Positions 7,667 to 16,056 of a DNA stretch of 64,000 nt are shown here, piece after piece. The notes under the pieces are model-generated. The model made no database searches. It worked only from the letters and a program-made list of their open reading frames with translations, and was not told where the DNA came from. Position 1 is the first letter of the stretch. Each line of letters opens with the position of its first letter. A program made the position numbers and the translations under genes. Source of the DNA: Tabrizicola sp. GTDB lineage: Bacteria; Pseudomonadota; Alphaproteobacteria; Rhodobacterales; Rhodobacteraceae. The stretch covers positions 186,001 to 250,000 of the forward strand of contig NZ_JAUCZH010000008.1 in NCBI RefSeq assembly GCF_030373185.1, in the 5' to 3' direction.

Positions 7667-9013
7667 ATGACAACCGCAATGACCAAAACCACCCATGTCA
7701 GGGAAACCCTTGCTCTGGGCTTGCCCCTTGCGGGGTCAAGCCTTGCGCAAATGGCCCTGCATGTGACCGATACGGTGATGCTGGGCTGGTATGGCGTGTT
7801 GCCCTTGGCCGCGGTGGTGCTGGGGGCCTCGTCCTTCTTCATTGTCTTTGTGCTGGGCTCGGGGTTTGCCAAGGCGGTGATGCCGATGGTGGCCGCAGCG
7901 CTTGGCCGGGGTGATGAAGCGCAGGTTCGCCGCGACACGCGCATGGGTCTGTGGCTGTCGATCGCTTATGGTGTCGTGGTGCTGCCGATCTTCTGGTGGT
8001 CCGGGCCGATCCTCTTGGCACTGGGGCAAGACCCGGAGGTCTCAGCGATTGCGCAGGCCTATATGCGGATCGTGGGCTTTGGCATGGCGGCGGCGCTGTG
8101 CGTGACGGTGCTGCAAAGCTACCTGTCGGCCCTTGGCCGGACGCAGGTGGTCTTGTGGGTGACGCTGCTTGCGGTGCTGCTGAACATCGCGGTCAACTGG
8201 GCGCTGATCTTCGGGAACTGGGGCTTCCCGGAGCTTGGTGCGCGGGGGGCGGCGGTGGCGACAATCTCGACTCAGGTGCTGTCGCTGGTGGTCCTGGGAC
8301 TTTACGCGCATTTTCTGCCCGCGTTGCGGCGGTTCCACCTGTTCCAGCGCTTTTGGCGGCCGGACTGGCAGGCGATGCGGCAGGTCTGGCGGCTGGGCGT
8401 GCCGATCGGGCTGACCGGCTTGGCCGAGGGCGGGCTGTTTCAGGCCTCGGCGCTGATGATGGGCTGGATCGGCACGGTGGAACTGGCCGCGCATGGCATT
8501 GCACTGGAAGTGGCGGCGCTGACCTTCATGCTGCATGTCGGGCTGTCGAGTGCTGCGACGATCCGGGTGGCGCGGTTTGACGGGCAGGGCGCGCGACCTG
8601 CTTTGCGAATAGCGGCGAAGGTCTCTGTCCTGATGTCCCTTGGGGTGGCGCTGGCGTCGGTGGTGCTGTTCGTTTCGATCCCTGAGTTGATCATTGCGCT
8701 GTTTCTGGACCTGTCGAAGCCGGAAAGTGCTGCGATCATCGCCTATGGTTCGGTTCTGCTGGTTCTTGCAGCGTTGTTTCAACTGGCCGACGGGATGCAG
8801 GTCATGGCGCTGGGCCTGTTGCGCGGGGTGCAGGATACCCGGGTGCCGATGTGGCTGGCGGCGGTCAGCTATTGGCTGATCGGCATCCCGTGCAGCTATG
8901 TGCTTGCCTTCCCGATGGGCTATGGCGGCGTGGGGCTCTGGCTGGGGCTGGTCGTGGGGCTGGTGGCCGCCGCGGCGAGCCTGATGTGGCGGTTCTGGCG
9001 GTTGGTGGGCTGA
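7667..9013 (+). CDS. MATE family multidrug/cation efflux transporter
   Basis: A 448-residue membrane protein with about twelve hydrophobic segments in two halves, typical of MATE antiporters. The N-terminal half opens with LGLPLAGSSLAQMALHVTDTVMLGWYG, the substrate-entry helix 1 motif, and the second half repeats the pattern with LGVPIGLTGLAEGGLFQASALMMG. It would use a Na or proton gradient to expel organic cations. It follows the metal exporter by 64 bases and could share its transcript. Its stop is only 3 bases from the converging kpsC stop. The substrate is unknown. Confidence 0.92.
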   Translation: MTTAMTKTTHVRETLALGLPLAGSSLAQMALHVTDTVMLGWYGVLPLAAVVLGASSFFIVFVLGSGFAKAVMPMVAAALGRGDEAQVRRDTRMGLWLSIAYGVVVLPIFWWSGPILLALGQDPEVSAIAQAYMRIVGFGMAAALCVTVLQSYLSALGRTQVVLWVTLLAVLLNIAVNWALIFGNWGFPELGARGAAVATISTQVLSLVVLGLYAHFLPALRRFHLFQRFWRPDWQAMRQVWRLGVPIGLTGLAEGGLFQASALMMGWIGTVELAAHGIALEVAALTFMLHVGLSSAATIRVARFDGQGARPALRIAAKVSVLMSLGVALASVVLFVSIPELIIALFLDLSKPESAAIIAYGSVLLVLAALFQLADGMQVMALGLLRGVQDTRVPMWLAAVSYWLIGIPCSYVLAFPMGYGGVGLWLGLVVGLVAAAASLMWRFWRLVG

Positions 9014-9016
9014 CGG

Positions 9017-11074
9017 CTAACGCCAGAGATGGGCAAAGCTGGCAAACTGGCCCTGCGCCTTTGCCGTCAGGCGGTTCAGAAGGCCGGGGCGCGGGATCGT
9101 GCCGCTGGCAAGCCGGTCAAGAATTACCTCGGGCGGGCAGGGACGGCGGCTGACCGGATCCCAGTAGCGCGGATAACTGATCAGGGCTGCATGGGCGAGC
9201 GTGGCAAGGTCTGCCTGCCCGCGCCAGCTTGGTACCGGGCCAAGGTCGCGGGTCAGCCCCCGGCCAGCGTAAAATGGCGCCCCAAGGCAGGTCACGGGAA
9301 CCCCCCGGATCAGCGCCTCGAACCCCAGAAGCGAGGTCATGGTCCAGACCTCTTGGACTTCGGCCAGCAGGGCCACGGGGTCGGCCTTGGCAACGGTGAT
9401 ATCGGCCAGACCTTCCAGCGCCGTGTCCGGAATGGCACCGGGGCGCAGACCGGCCAGCACATCGGGATGCGGCTTGTAGATCAGGATTGCCCCGGAGTTG
9501 GCCTGCCGCACGGCCTGCAAGAGGCCAAGATTGGTCCGCACCAGACCCGCGCCCTTGGTGATCGAGGCGTCATCTTCCACCTGACCAGGGACAAGGATGC
9601 GGTGGCCCTTTGGCAGGGCAGGCAGCGGTTGGCCTTGCAGATTGTATTTCGAAAGCCCCCCATCGCGCAGGCGGGCCAACAGCGCCTCGGCCCGCGCGCG
9701 GCCTTCAGGGGGAAGGGGGGCGCTGACCAGGGCATCCAGTTGCGATGGACGGCTTGGATCATAGTAGATGCCCCGGTCATCCGCCACGAGCGACAGCGGC
9801 GGGATCAGATCTGCTCCCAGCCCGCGTGACCGCAGAAACCCATCCTCGACGCGCAGGCATGGGGATTGCGGTTTGAAATCGGCGGGCTCCTTGCCGGCCC
9901 AGACCAGCAGCCCCCGGCCGGTTGCCGTGGCGAGCCGGTCGGCGCGGACCGGATCGTCGCAAAAGCGCAGCGCCTTTGGCGAGCCGAAAAACGCCTGCAA
10001 CCGACGACGTTTCCACAGCCGCATTCCGGCTGCGACATGGCCGGAGCAATTCTGGCGAAAGGCCCGAACCTCGGCTTCCAACTGGTCGATGACCGTTTCC
10101 AGCGGGCAAAGCCGGTCACGACACGGGTCATACCAAAGAGGGGCCATGAGCATCGTCCCGGCGAAAAGCTGTTCGGCGGTCAGGGTGCGGCGGCGGCGCG
10201 GCAGGGGCTGTTCGTCCCGGGTCAGCCCCCAGCCGGCATAGAAGGGCTGCCCGAAAACCCGGGGGCGGCGGCCGTGCAGGATTGCCTCGAACCCAAGCTG
10301 GGAGGAGACGGTATAGACCTCGGCTGCGGCCGCCAAAAGGTGGTGCGGCGAAACCGGGCTGGTCAAAAGCGTGACACGACCCCCGGCATCGGCAGGGCCG
10401 AAGTGGCCGGCGCGCAGATTGGCAGCCGTTTCCGGGTGGGTTCGGATGACGATGCGGGCGTCGGGGTGGTCTTGCAGCGCGGCAGCCAGCATGGCGCGGA
10501 ACGTGGCTTCGGTCGCACCGGCATGACGGATGGCGGCGTCGCCCCGGGTCTGGTCAACGATCAGGATGAAGCCGGGATCGGGGGCGGTCAGGGCAGGGTC
10601 ATGATTGTTGTATTTTGAAAGGTGCAGGTGCTTTAATCTGGCGATCGCGCTGTTGGATCGGGTAATAATGTTCGAATCCTGCAAATCCGCCGCAGACAGA
10701 ATCTGCTCCAGCCGCGAAGGTTGGCTGGAATCGAAATGCACGCCGACGGGATCAATCAGCAGGCCCATGGGCGGTTCACCTTTGGCGCGCCCGGGAAAAA
10801 GCGAGCGCAGAAAGGCATCCTCGACCCGGATCAGGGGCAGGTGGCGACGGGCAGCAATGGCTTCGCCCCGCCATGCGGTCGGGCTGCGGCCCCAGACCAG
10901 AACCCCGTCACCCGGTCCGGGAAAGCCAAATCGAAGCTCATGACCGGCAAGCGCAAGCATCCGGTGCAGGCGGCGGTTGCGCAGCATGGACAGGTTCTGG
11001 TGCCACAGACGCCGGGGAAGTCCCGGGGGTGCAATTCCTTCTGGCAGCGTCTCTGGCCAGATCGCGCCGGGCAT
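9017..11074 (-). CDS. kpsC: Capsular polysaccharide synthesis protein KpsC (dual beta-Kdo transferase)
   Basis: KpsC builds the poly-Kdo linker that joins group 2-type capsules to lyso-phosphatidylglycerol. The 685-residue protein carries the family's internal duplication: GVHFDSSQPSRLEQIL and GIYYDPSRPSQLDALV, HLSKYN and GLSKYN, and GQPFYAGWGLTRD and GAPFYAGRGLTRD appear once in each half, matching the two glycosyltransferase domains with alternate linkage specificity. The ATG at 11074 (MPGAIWPE) is preferred because the longer frame would overlap the upstream export gene. It is the last gene of the three-gene capsule block and converges with the MATE gene. Confidence 0.93.
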   Translation of the reverse strand: MPGAIWPETLPEGIAPPGLPRRLWHQNLSMLRNRRLHRMLALAGHELRFGFPGPGDGVLVWGRSPTAWRGEAIAARRHLPLIRVEDAFLRSLFPGRAKGEPPMGLLIDPVGVHFDSSQPSRLEQILSAADLQDSNIITRSNSAIARLKHLHLSKYNNHDPALTAPDPGFILIVDQTRGDAAIRHAGATEATFRAMLAAALQDHPDARIVIRTHPETAANLRAGHFGPADAGGRVTLLTSPVSPHHLLAAAAEVYTVSSQLGFEAILHGRRPRVFGQPFYAGWGLTRDEQPLPRRRRTLTAEQLFAGTMLMAPLWYDPCRDRLCPLETVIDQLEAEVRAFRQNCSGHVAAGMRLWKRRRLQAFFGSPKALRFCDDPVRADRLATATGRGLLVWAGKEPADFKPQSPCLRVEDGFLRSRGLGADLIPPLSLVADDRGIYYDPSRPSQLDALVSAPLPPEGRARAEALLARLRDGGLSKYNLQGQPLPALPKGHRILVPGQVEDDASITKGAGLVRTNLGLLQAVRQANSGAILIYKPHPDVLAGLRPGAIPDTALEGLADITVAKADPVALLAEVQEVWTMTSLLGFEALIRGVPVTCLGAPFYAGRGLTRDLGPVPSWRGQADLATLAHAALISYPRYWDPVSRRPCPPEVILDRLASGTIPRPGLLNRLTAKAQGQFASFAHLWR

Positions 11075-11081
11075 GGCGCGG

Positions 11082-12194
11082 TCAGTTGGCGGTATTGGCG
11101 ATATTGCTGGCAGCACCCGTCGTTCCGGTGATCGCCCCAAGGGTCTTTTGCCACTGCACGAAGGGGGCTTCGGTGACATAGAGCGTGTCGCCGTCGCGGA
11201 TCTGGAAATCTCGGGCTTCGAAAAGGCCGGTCGGATCTGTCAGGTCCAGCACATAGACAAGGCGCTGATCGCCGATCAGATCGTTGCGGCCAAGCACAGC
11301 CCGGGCGATGGCTTCTGTTTCGTCGCGCAGGATGAACACGCCGGTCGGGTCGGCGGCATTGGTTGAAAGACCTCCCACCGTAGCAATCGCTTCCAGTGCC
11401 GAAAGGGATTCAGACTCGAATGGCACAAGGTTCTGTGCGCCCGTCGCGCCAAGGGCAATGAAGCTGCGGCTGTCTTCTTCGATCACGATCCGGTCGCCGG
11501 TGCGCAGGGCAATGTCGAGCCGGGGGTTCTCGTAAAGGTCGTTAAGCCAGATCCGTCCGGTATGGGTGCCACGGGTGACCCGCACGATGGCGACATCGGC
11601 GTCAATAGCCACGCCGCCCGCATTGGCCAGCATTGTTGCAAGGGTCCGCGTCGGCGCCTCGATGGGATAGACGCCGGGACCGGCTGCTTGCCCGGCTATC
11701 GACACGCTGGAGCCGTCGCCGGCAACCCGTGTCACGGTAATCTGCGGATCAGGGGTCTGGTTTTCCAGCTGGCGGGTGATTGCCTGACGCAAACCTTCGG
11801 GCGTCTGGCCGGCAGCGCGGATCCGGCCGGCATAGGGAATGTAGATGTAGCCCTGACCATCGACCTGAATTTGGCTGAGTGCCGAAACGCGCTGACCGGT
11901 ATTTCCCAGCAGCGGGTCATCCTTCACGTTCTCGAACACGGTCACGGCCAGTGTGTCGCCCGCCGAAATCGTGTCTGCCCCGACGATGCCCGCATTCTGG
12001 AAGGCTGCGCTGAATCCAAAGCTGGGCTGCACGGACGCGGCGCGCGATACGGCGGGGGTGACCGGGACAATGAAGGCGTCGCCCTTCTTGTCCACCGATC
12101 CCGAAAGGATTTCCCGCTTGTTCGGGCCGGATCGCGGCAACCCGCAAGATGCAACCATCGCCAGAGATACCAGCAAGGTCACCGCTTTGACCAT
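11082..12194 (-). CDS. Polysaccharide export outer-membrane lipoprotein (Wza/KpsD type)
   Basis: From the chosen ATG the N-terminus is MVKAVTLLVSLAMVASCG, a lipoprotein signal peptide with lipobox VASC. After it come a Poly_export domain (ISAGDTLAVTVFENV...GYIYIPYAGRIRAAG) and SLBB domains (GPGVYPIEAPTRTL; LRTGDRIVIEEDSRS). This is the architecture of the outer-membrane pore for capsule export. The mature protein of about 355 residues fits. It lies 7 bases upstream of kpsC and about 100 bases downstream of kpsS. An alternative start at 12224 would put residues ahead of the signal peptide. The inner-membrane ABC transporter and KpsE partner are not in the window. Confidence 0.9.
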   Translation of the reverse strand: MVKAVTLLVSLAMVASCGLPRSGPNKREILSGSVDKKGDAFIVPVTPAVSRAASVQPSFGFSAAFQNAGIVGADTISAGDTLAVTVFENVKDDPLLGNTGQRVSALSQIQVDGQGYIYIPYAGRIRAAGQTPEGLRQAITRQLENQTPDPQITVTRVAGDGSSVSIAGQAAGPGVYPIEAPTRTLATMLANAGGVAIDADVAIVRVTRGTHTGRIWLNDLYENPRLDIALRTGDRIVIEEDSRSFIALGATGAQNLVPFESESLSALEAIATVGGLSTNAADPTGVFILRDETEAIARAVLGRNDLIGDQRLVYVLDLTDPTGLFEARDFQIRDGDTLYVTEAPFVQWQKTLGAITGTTGAASNIANTAN

Positions 12195-12300
12195 GTTCGA
12201 GCCTGTGAACTGCACCGCCAACATCCCTGTATTCGCCTTGATTTTTGTTGCCCCGAAGTTAGCCAAGCCAAGGCAGCTTAGCCAGCGCACTTTGAGGAAT

Positions 12301-13614
12301 TCAACCTACGACGCGCAACTGTTGCCTCGGAGCCGCTGTTCCCGACTTCAACGCCTGATAAGGATCTTCTGGCGCAAGCATCATGTCGACGACCTGACGC
12401 AGGAGCGCGCGCCGCCCACGCACCGAATAGAACCCCCCCACGACCTGGGAGGTCTCCAGCAGAAAGTGCCGGTAGTCGCGGTAGGCGCGGGTATCGGGAC
12501 GTTCCGGGGCGGCAAAGAACTGGTCCATCGGTTGCAGGGACACGAATTCGGGCTTGGCGTAGACCGCGGCCCCGAAGCTGCGCAGTGGCAATCCGCGCCA
12601 AAGCGCCTGCTGCCCGGCGGTGGAGTTCACGGTGACAGCCGAGCGCGCGTCGTTCAAGAGCTGGGCCAGTTTCCCGCCACGAACGAAATGGACACGGTTT
12701 TCAAGGCCATGCTGGGCGGCAAGGCGGCGGATCTCCGAGCGCAGGGGGGTGCGGCCATCCTCCAGCGGGTGGGCCTTCAAGACCAGATGATGATGCTGCG
12801 GCGCGCCGATGGCAAAGCCTGCCATCACCAGGGCCAGAAACTCGGTCATGGACGAGAAGCTGGAATGGTCGCGAAAGCTGGCGTCATGTTCCAGTTGCAG
12901 GATCGCAAGATGATAGGGAAACCCGCCGCGCCGGATCCGGCTGGTGGCAATGCTGCGTTCCAGCCGGTGCAGCGGCATCAGAAGAAAGCGTTTCAGGTAG
13001 AGGACAAATTCCTGCCCGACGGTCAGCGCCCGGTGCGGCCGGAAATTCCGGTAGGCCCGAAGACCAAGCGCCACGCAGCCATGATAAAGCGCGCCCCAGA
13101 ACATATGCTGGCGCATGTCGCCCCAGGTGCCGGGGGTGTCGGGAAGATCAAGATCCACCGTCGCGAGCGCCGATTGCATTTCGAGGACTGACAGGGACAT
13201 CAGGCGGGAATGGCCGTTTGCGCCGTCTCGTTCATAGGTGACCCAATAGGGCCGGAGATACCCCTCTTCGAACACATGCACGGTTATGCCGCGCGCCCGT
13301 GCGAGTGCGGCGGCCCGGGCATGGATCGGACGGGTGTCGCCATAAAGCACAAGATCGGTAATCTGGTGACGGGTCAGCAAATCATCGCAGGTGTCAGGCC
13401 ATGTGTCATGATCGCCGTCAAAGGCGATGTAGCCCGGACCGGGCCAGAACAGCCTGTCGCCCAGATTGAAGCCCACGCGCCAGACCTTTGCCCCCGCAGC
13501 CCGCAGATGCGTGCCAAGCCGGTGGAACCAAGGCCCGTGCGGGCCTTGCAGCAAAAGGAAGCGGCGGTCTTTGTCTGTCACGCGGTTGATCCCGGCATTT
13601 TGTCTTTCTTGCAC
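12301..13614 (-). CDS. kpsS: Capsular polysaccharide synthesis protein KpsS (first beta-Kdo transferase)
   Basis: KpsS adds the first Kdo residue to the phospholipid anchor of the capsule. The 437-residue protein shows LLLQGPHGPWFHRLGTHLR, FEEGYLRPYWVTYE (the EEGY.RP motif), HPLEDG and VNSTAGQQALWRGLP, all signatures of the KpsS/KpsC GT domain in single copy. The start is uncertain: GTG at 13614 has no clear ribosome binding site and GTG at 13581 is also in frame. It is the first gene of the capsule block kpsS-wza-kpsC and is divergent from ribE, from which it is separated by about 120 bases that must hold both promoters. Confidence 0.9.
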   Translation of the reverse strand: MQERQNAGINRVTDKDRRFLLLQGPHGPWFHRLGTHLRAAGAKVWRVGFNLGDRLFWPGPGYIAFDGDHDTWPDTCDDLLTRHQITDLVLYGDTRPIHARAAALARARGITVHVFEEGYLRPYWVTYERDGANGHSRLMSLSVLEMQSALATVDLDLPDTPGTWGDMRQHMFWGALYHGCVALGLRAYRNFRPHRALTVGQEFVLYLKRFLLMPLHRLERSIATSRIRRGGFPYHLAILQLEHDASFRDHSSFSSMTEFLALVMAGFAIGAPQHHHLVLKAHPLEDGRTPLRSEIRRLAAQHGLENRVHFVRGGKLAQLLNDARSAVTVNSTAGQQALWRGLPLRSFGAAVYAKPEFVSLQPMDQFFAAPERPDTRAYRDYRHFLLETSQVVGGFYSVRGRRALLRQVVDMMLAPEDPYQALKSGTAAPRQQLRVVG

Positions 13615-13686
13615 GGTGATGCCAGAGAACTACAGCGAAATTCGCATGAAAGGGTGAAGAGATCATGGCAGCTTTCCGAGCCGGAC

Positions 13687-13715
13687 TTGCATGGATCGGC
13701 AGCGGGGGCTAGGTC
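13687..13715 (+). promoter_or_regulatory. Candidate sigma-70 promoter for ribE
   Basis: TTGCAT at 13687-13692, a 17-base spacer and TAGGTC at 13710-13715 give a reasonable housekeeping promoter. The expected start of transcription near 13722 lies shortly before the ribosome binding site (AAAGGGG) and the ATG at 13739. This is a pattern match only. Confidence 0.4.
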
Positions 13716-13738
13716 GGAACAAAGCGAAAGGGGCTGCC

Positions 13739-14335
13739 ATGTTCACCGGAATTGTCACCGATATGGGCCGGATCGTCGAGACGAAGGTCACCGGCGATCT
13801 CAGGGCGCGGATTGCAACGGGTTATGACGTCAATGGCATCGATATTGGGGCAAGCATTGCCTGCGACGGTGTGTGTCTGACGGTCGTGGCGCTGGGGTCT
13901 GAGCCGGAAAACTGGTTCGATGTGGAAATCTCGGCCGAAACGGTGTCGAAGACCAACCTTGGAACCTGGGTTCCGGGCAAGCGGGTGAATCTTGAACGGG
14001 CGTTGAAGGTCGGGGATGAGCTTGGCGGCCACATCGTTTCGGGCCATGTTGATGGGCTGGCCGAAGTGGTGAAGGTCGCGCCAGAGGGCGGATCAGTCCG
14101 CGTGACCTTTCGCGCGCCACGGGCGCTGGCCCGCTTCATCGCGCCGAAAGGCTCGGTGGCGCTGAACGGCACCTCACTGACGGTGAATGAGGTGGAAGGC
14201 TGCGATTTCGGGGTGAACTTCATTCCCCATACTCAGGCAATGACGACCTGGGGCGCTGTGAAACTGGGCGACATGGTCAATCTGGAGATCGACACGATGG
14301 CGCGCTATGTGGCGCGGCTGCGCGAGTGGGACTGA
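13739..14335 (+). CDS. ribE: Riboflavin synthase, alpha subunit
   Basis: Riboflavin synthase dismutates two molecules of 6,7-dimethyl-8-ribityllumazine into riboflavin. The 198-residue protein begins MFTGIVTDMG, the invariant start of the family, and has two lumazine-binding repeats: SIACDGVCLTVV with GGHIVSGHVDG in the middle and SVALNGTSLTVNEV in the second half. The ATG at 13739 is preferred over an upstream in-frame start for this reason. It is a single gene, away from the ribB-ribH-nusB group at 22-24 kb. No FMN riboswitch precedes it. Confidence 0.96.
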   Translation: MFTGIVTDMGRIVETKVTGDLRARIATGYDVNGIDIGASIACDGVCLTVVALGSEPENWFDVEISAETVSKTNLGTWVPGKRVNLERALKVGDELGGHIVSGHVDGLAEVVKVAPEGGSVRVTFRAPRALARFIAPKGSVALNGTSLTVNEVEGCDFGVNFIPHTQAMTTWGAVKLGDMVNLEIDTMARYVARLREWD

Positions 14336-14360
14336 CGCCCGCGCCCGTTGGCTGACGGCC

Positions 14361-14410
14361 GGGGGTTTCACACCCCCGGACCCCCGCGGAGTATTTGTGA
14401 AAAGAGCAGG
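14361..14410 (+). repeat. Dispersed intergenic element, copy C (single hairpin type)
   Basis: GGGGG-TTTCACA-CCCCC hairpin, then GGACCCCCGC and GGAGTATTTGTGAAAAGAG. The loop TTTCACA is identical to copy B. It follows the ribE stop by 25 bases. Confidence 0.65.
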
Positions 14411-14486
14411 TCCAATTTTAATCAAATGCCGGGTATTTTGAGAGGGGTTGGGCCTTGATTGCAGGTCTGGTCGCAGGCGCCCCAAC

Positions 14487-14516
14487 GAAAAACGGCGGCC
14501 CGTTTGGGGCCGCCGT
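14487..14516 (-). terminator. Rho-independent terminator of carD
   Basis: ACGGCGGCCC at 14492-14501 pairs perfectly with GGGCCGCCGT at 14507-14516 over a 5-base loop; on the minus strand the stem is followed by TTTTTCG. It begins about 20 bases past the carD stop. Confidence 0.9.
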
Positions 14517-14537
14517 CAGTTGTGATTTGAGGCTGGC

Positions 14538-15047
14538 TCAGGCCGCGCGGCCGACCAGAACGCTGTCAACCTGCTTTGCCGCACCGGCCTCATCCACGCC
14601 AGAGACGGCGGCGACTTCGCGGGTCAGCCGTTCAAGGGCGGCTTCGTAAAGCTGACGTTCGGAATAGCTTTGCTCGCGCTGATCATCGGTGCGGTGCAGG
14701 TCGCGGACGACTTCGGCAATGGACAGAAGGTCGCCAGAGTTGATCTTCTGCTCGTATTCCTGCGCACGACGCGACCACATGGCGCGCTTGACCTTGGCCT
14801 TGCCTTTCAGAGTGTCGAGCGCCTTGGTCACCACATCGGGTGCCGACAGGGCGCGCATGCCGATCTCGGTGGCCTTGTGGGTCGGAACCCGGAGTGTCAT
14901 CTTGTCCTTCTCGAACGAGATGACGAACAGTTCCAGCTGAATTCCGGCAATCTGCTGCTCTTCGATCGAGATGATCTTGCCCACGCCATGCGCAGGGTAC
15001 ACCACGAAATCGTTCGGGCGGAATTCAGGCTTCTTCGATTTGGTCAT
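14538..15047 (-). CDS. carD: CarD-family transcriptional regulator
   Basis: CarD proteins bind RNA polymerase and stabilise open complexes at rRNA and other promoters; in Rhodobacter they help make up for poor -10 elements. The 169-residue protein has the N-terminal Tudor-like RNAP-interaction domain (FVVYPAHGVGKI, then LFVISFEKDKMTLRVP) and a helical DNA-binding C-terminal part with AMWSRRAQEYEQKINSGD. The ATG at 15047 (MTKSKKPEF) is chosen over an upstream start by family alignment. It has its own promoter at 15205-15233 and a strong terminator, so it is monocistronic although in line with fdxA. Confidence 0.95.
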   Translation of the reverse strand: MTKSKKPEFRPNDFVVYPAHGVGKIISIEEQQIAGIQLELFVISFEKDKMTLRVPTHKATEIGMRALSAPDVVTKALDTLKGKAKVKRAMWSRRAQEYEQKINSGDLLSIAEVVRDLHRTDDQREQSYSERQLYEAALERLTREVAAVSGVDEAGAAKQVDSVLVGRAA

Positions 15048-15204
15048 TCGGCGCGATCCCCAGATGGGAAACCTGTTTTCAAGACAAAGGGACCAAGTCC
15101 GGAGCATATTGCCCTGGCCATTGGACCTCAGATGTCACAAAAAATTGGGCTCAGGCGCGAGGCTCCAAGCCGTGTGTCAGGCTTCCATGCTTGTTTGTAA
15201 ACAA

Positions 15205-15233
15205 ACTATAACACAAAAAGCCGCTGATTCCAA
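15205..15233 (-). promoter_or_regulatory. Promoter of carD
   Basis: On the minus strand TTGGAA (15228-15233), 17-base spacer, TATAGT (15205-15210). The start site would be near 15198, inside a palindrome TTGTTT-GT-AAACAA (15191-15204). The resulting leader is about 150 bases. The rest of the 292-base gap between fdxA and carD shows no gene. Confidence 0.65.
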
Positions 15234-15339
15234 CTGGCGCAAAAATCGGCAAACAGCGCTTATGCCGTTGATCCGAAAGCATACTTTCAGAAGGTGTCGA
15301 TTCGCGACAATTGCCGGGTTGCCGAATCGGCTGATCGTC

Positions 15340-15678
15340 TCAGCCGCCAGCACCAGGCGTTTCCGAGAAATACTTGTCCAGCTTTCCGGTTTCACCGTCG
15401 CGGTCTTCATAGCCGGGCAGCGGGTCTTTCTTGGTAACGATCACCGGCCATTGCACCGCATATTTGCGATTGAAGGTGACCCACTGTTCCATGTCCGGTT
15501 CGGTATCCGGGCGGATGGCATCGGCAGGGCATTCGGGTTCGCAGACGCCGCAGTCAATGCATTCATCAGGATGGATGACGAGCATGTTCTCGCCCTCGTA
15601 GAAGCAGTCCACCGGACAGACCTCGACGCAGTCGGTGTATTTGCAGGCGATGCAGTTGTCGATGACGACATAGGTCAT
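15340..15678 (-). CDS. fdxA: Ferredoxin FdxA (7Fe-8S type)
   Basis: A 112-residue low-potential ferredoxin. [17 protein letters not shown] begins the family; Cys9, Cys17 and Cys50 are placed to bind the 3Fe-4S cluster and Cys21, Cys40, Cys43 and Cys46 the 4Fe-4S cluster. The length beyond the two clusters and the [11 protein letters not shown]... tail are typical of the alphaproteobacterial FdxA that sits between CarD and the S4-domain protein. It is 51 bases downstream of the S4 gene and on the same strand, so it may share the helicase-S4 transcript. Confidence 0.95.
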   Translation of the reverse strand: MTYVVIDNCIACKYTDCVEVCPVDCFYEGENMLVIHPDECIDCGVCEPECPADAIRPDTEPDMEQWVTFNRKYAVQWPVIVTKKDPLPGYEDRDGETGKLDKYFSETPGAGG

Positions 15679-15729
15679 GGGCTTGCTCTGATCCGGATCG
15701 TTTGCGCTTAGCTAGAGCAGGCAGGCGGA

Positions 15730-16053
15730 TCATTCAAGCGGGTCCGGCACATCGGCCGCCGGATCAAGGTCAAGATACAGCATCTGAGCCTCGCTGGCCG
15801 GGCCGCGGCGCAAGCCAAGCGCAAGAATCCGGATCACCCGGATGCGGGTGCCTTGCGGGAAAGTCAGGACATCGCCAGCCATGATGTCACGGCCGGGTCG
15901 GCTGATCCGGGTGCCGTTCACACGGACGGCACCCGAAGCGATCAGGTCCGAGGCAATGGCGCGCGATTTCATGAAGCGCGCCTGCCAGAGCCATTTGTCG
16001 AGCCGAAGGGTCGGCGCGGCAGCGGGGTCAGGTTTGCCGGAAGGCCCGGCCAA
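15730..16053 (-). CDS. RNA-binding S4 domain protein (Hsp15-like)
   Basis: A 107-residue protein with an S4 domain: LRLDKWLWQARFMKSRAIASDLI, then GAVRVNGTRISRPGRDIMAGD. Hsp15 of E. coli, with the same fold, binds stalled 50S subunits carrying nascent chains. The first codon appears to be TTG at 16053, located 3 bases after the helicase stop codon, and no ATG lies before the S4 motif, so translation is probably coupled to the helicase gene. The order helicase-S4-fdxA-carD is common in this family of bacteria. Its exact role here is inferred. Confidence 0.88.
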   Translation of the reverse strand: MAGPSGKPDPAAAPTLRLDKWLWQARFMKSRAIASDLIASGAVRVNGTRISRPGRDIMAGDVLTFPQGTRIRVIRILALGLRRGPASEAQMLYLDLDPAADVPDPLE

Positions 16054-16056
16054 GCC

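Noticed and set aside
11953..13191. 412-codon plus-strand ORF
   Set aside because: It runs opposite the export lipoprotein and kpsS genes with no protein signature.
13615..13738. FMN riboswitch ahead of ribE
   Set aside because: The space is too short and none of the conserved FMN aptamer segments were found; the same holds before ribB.
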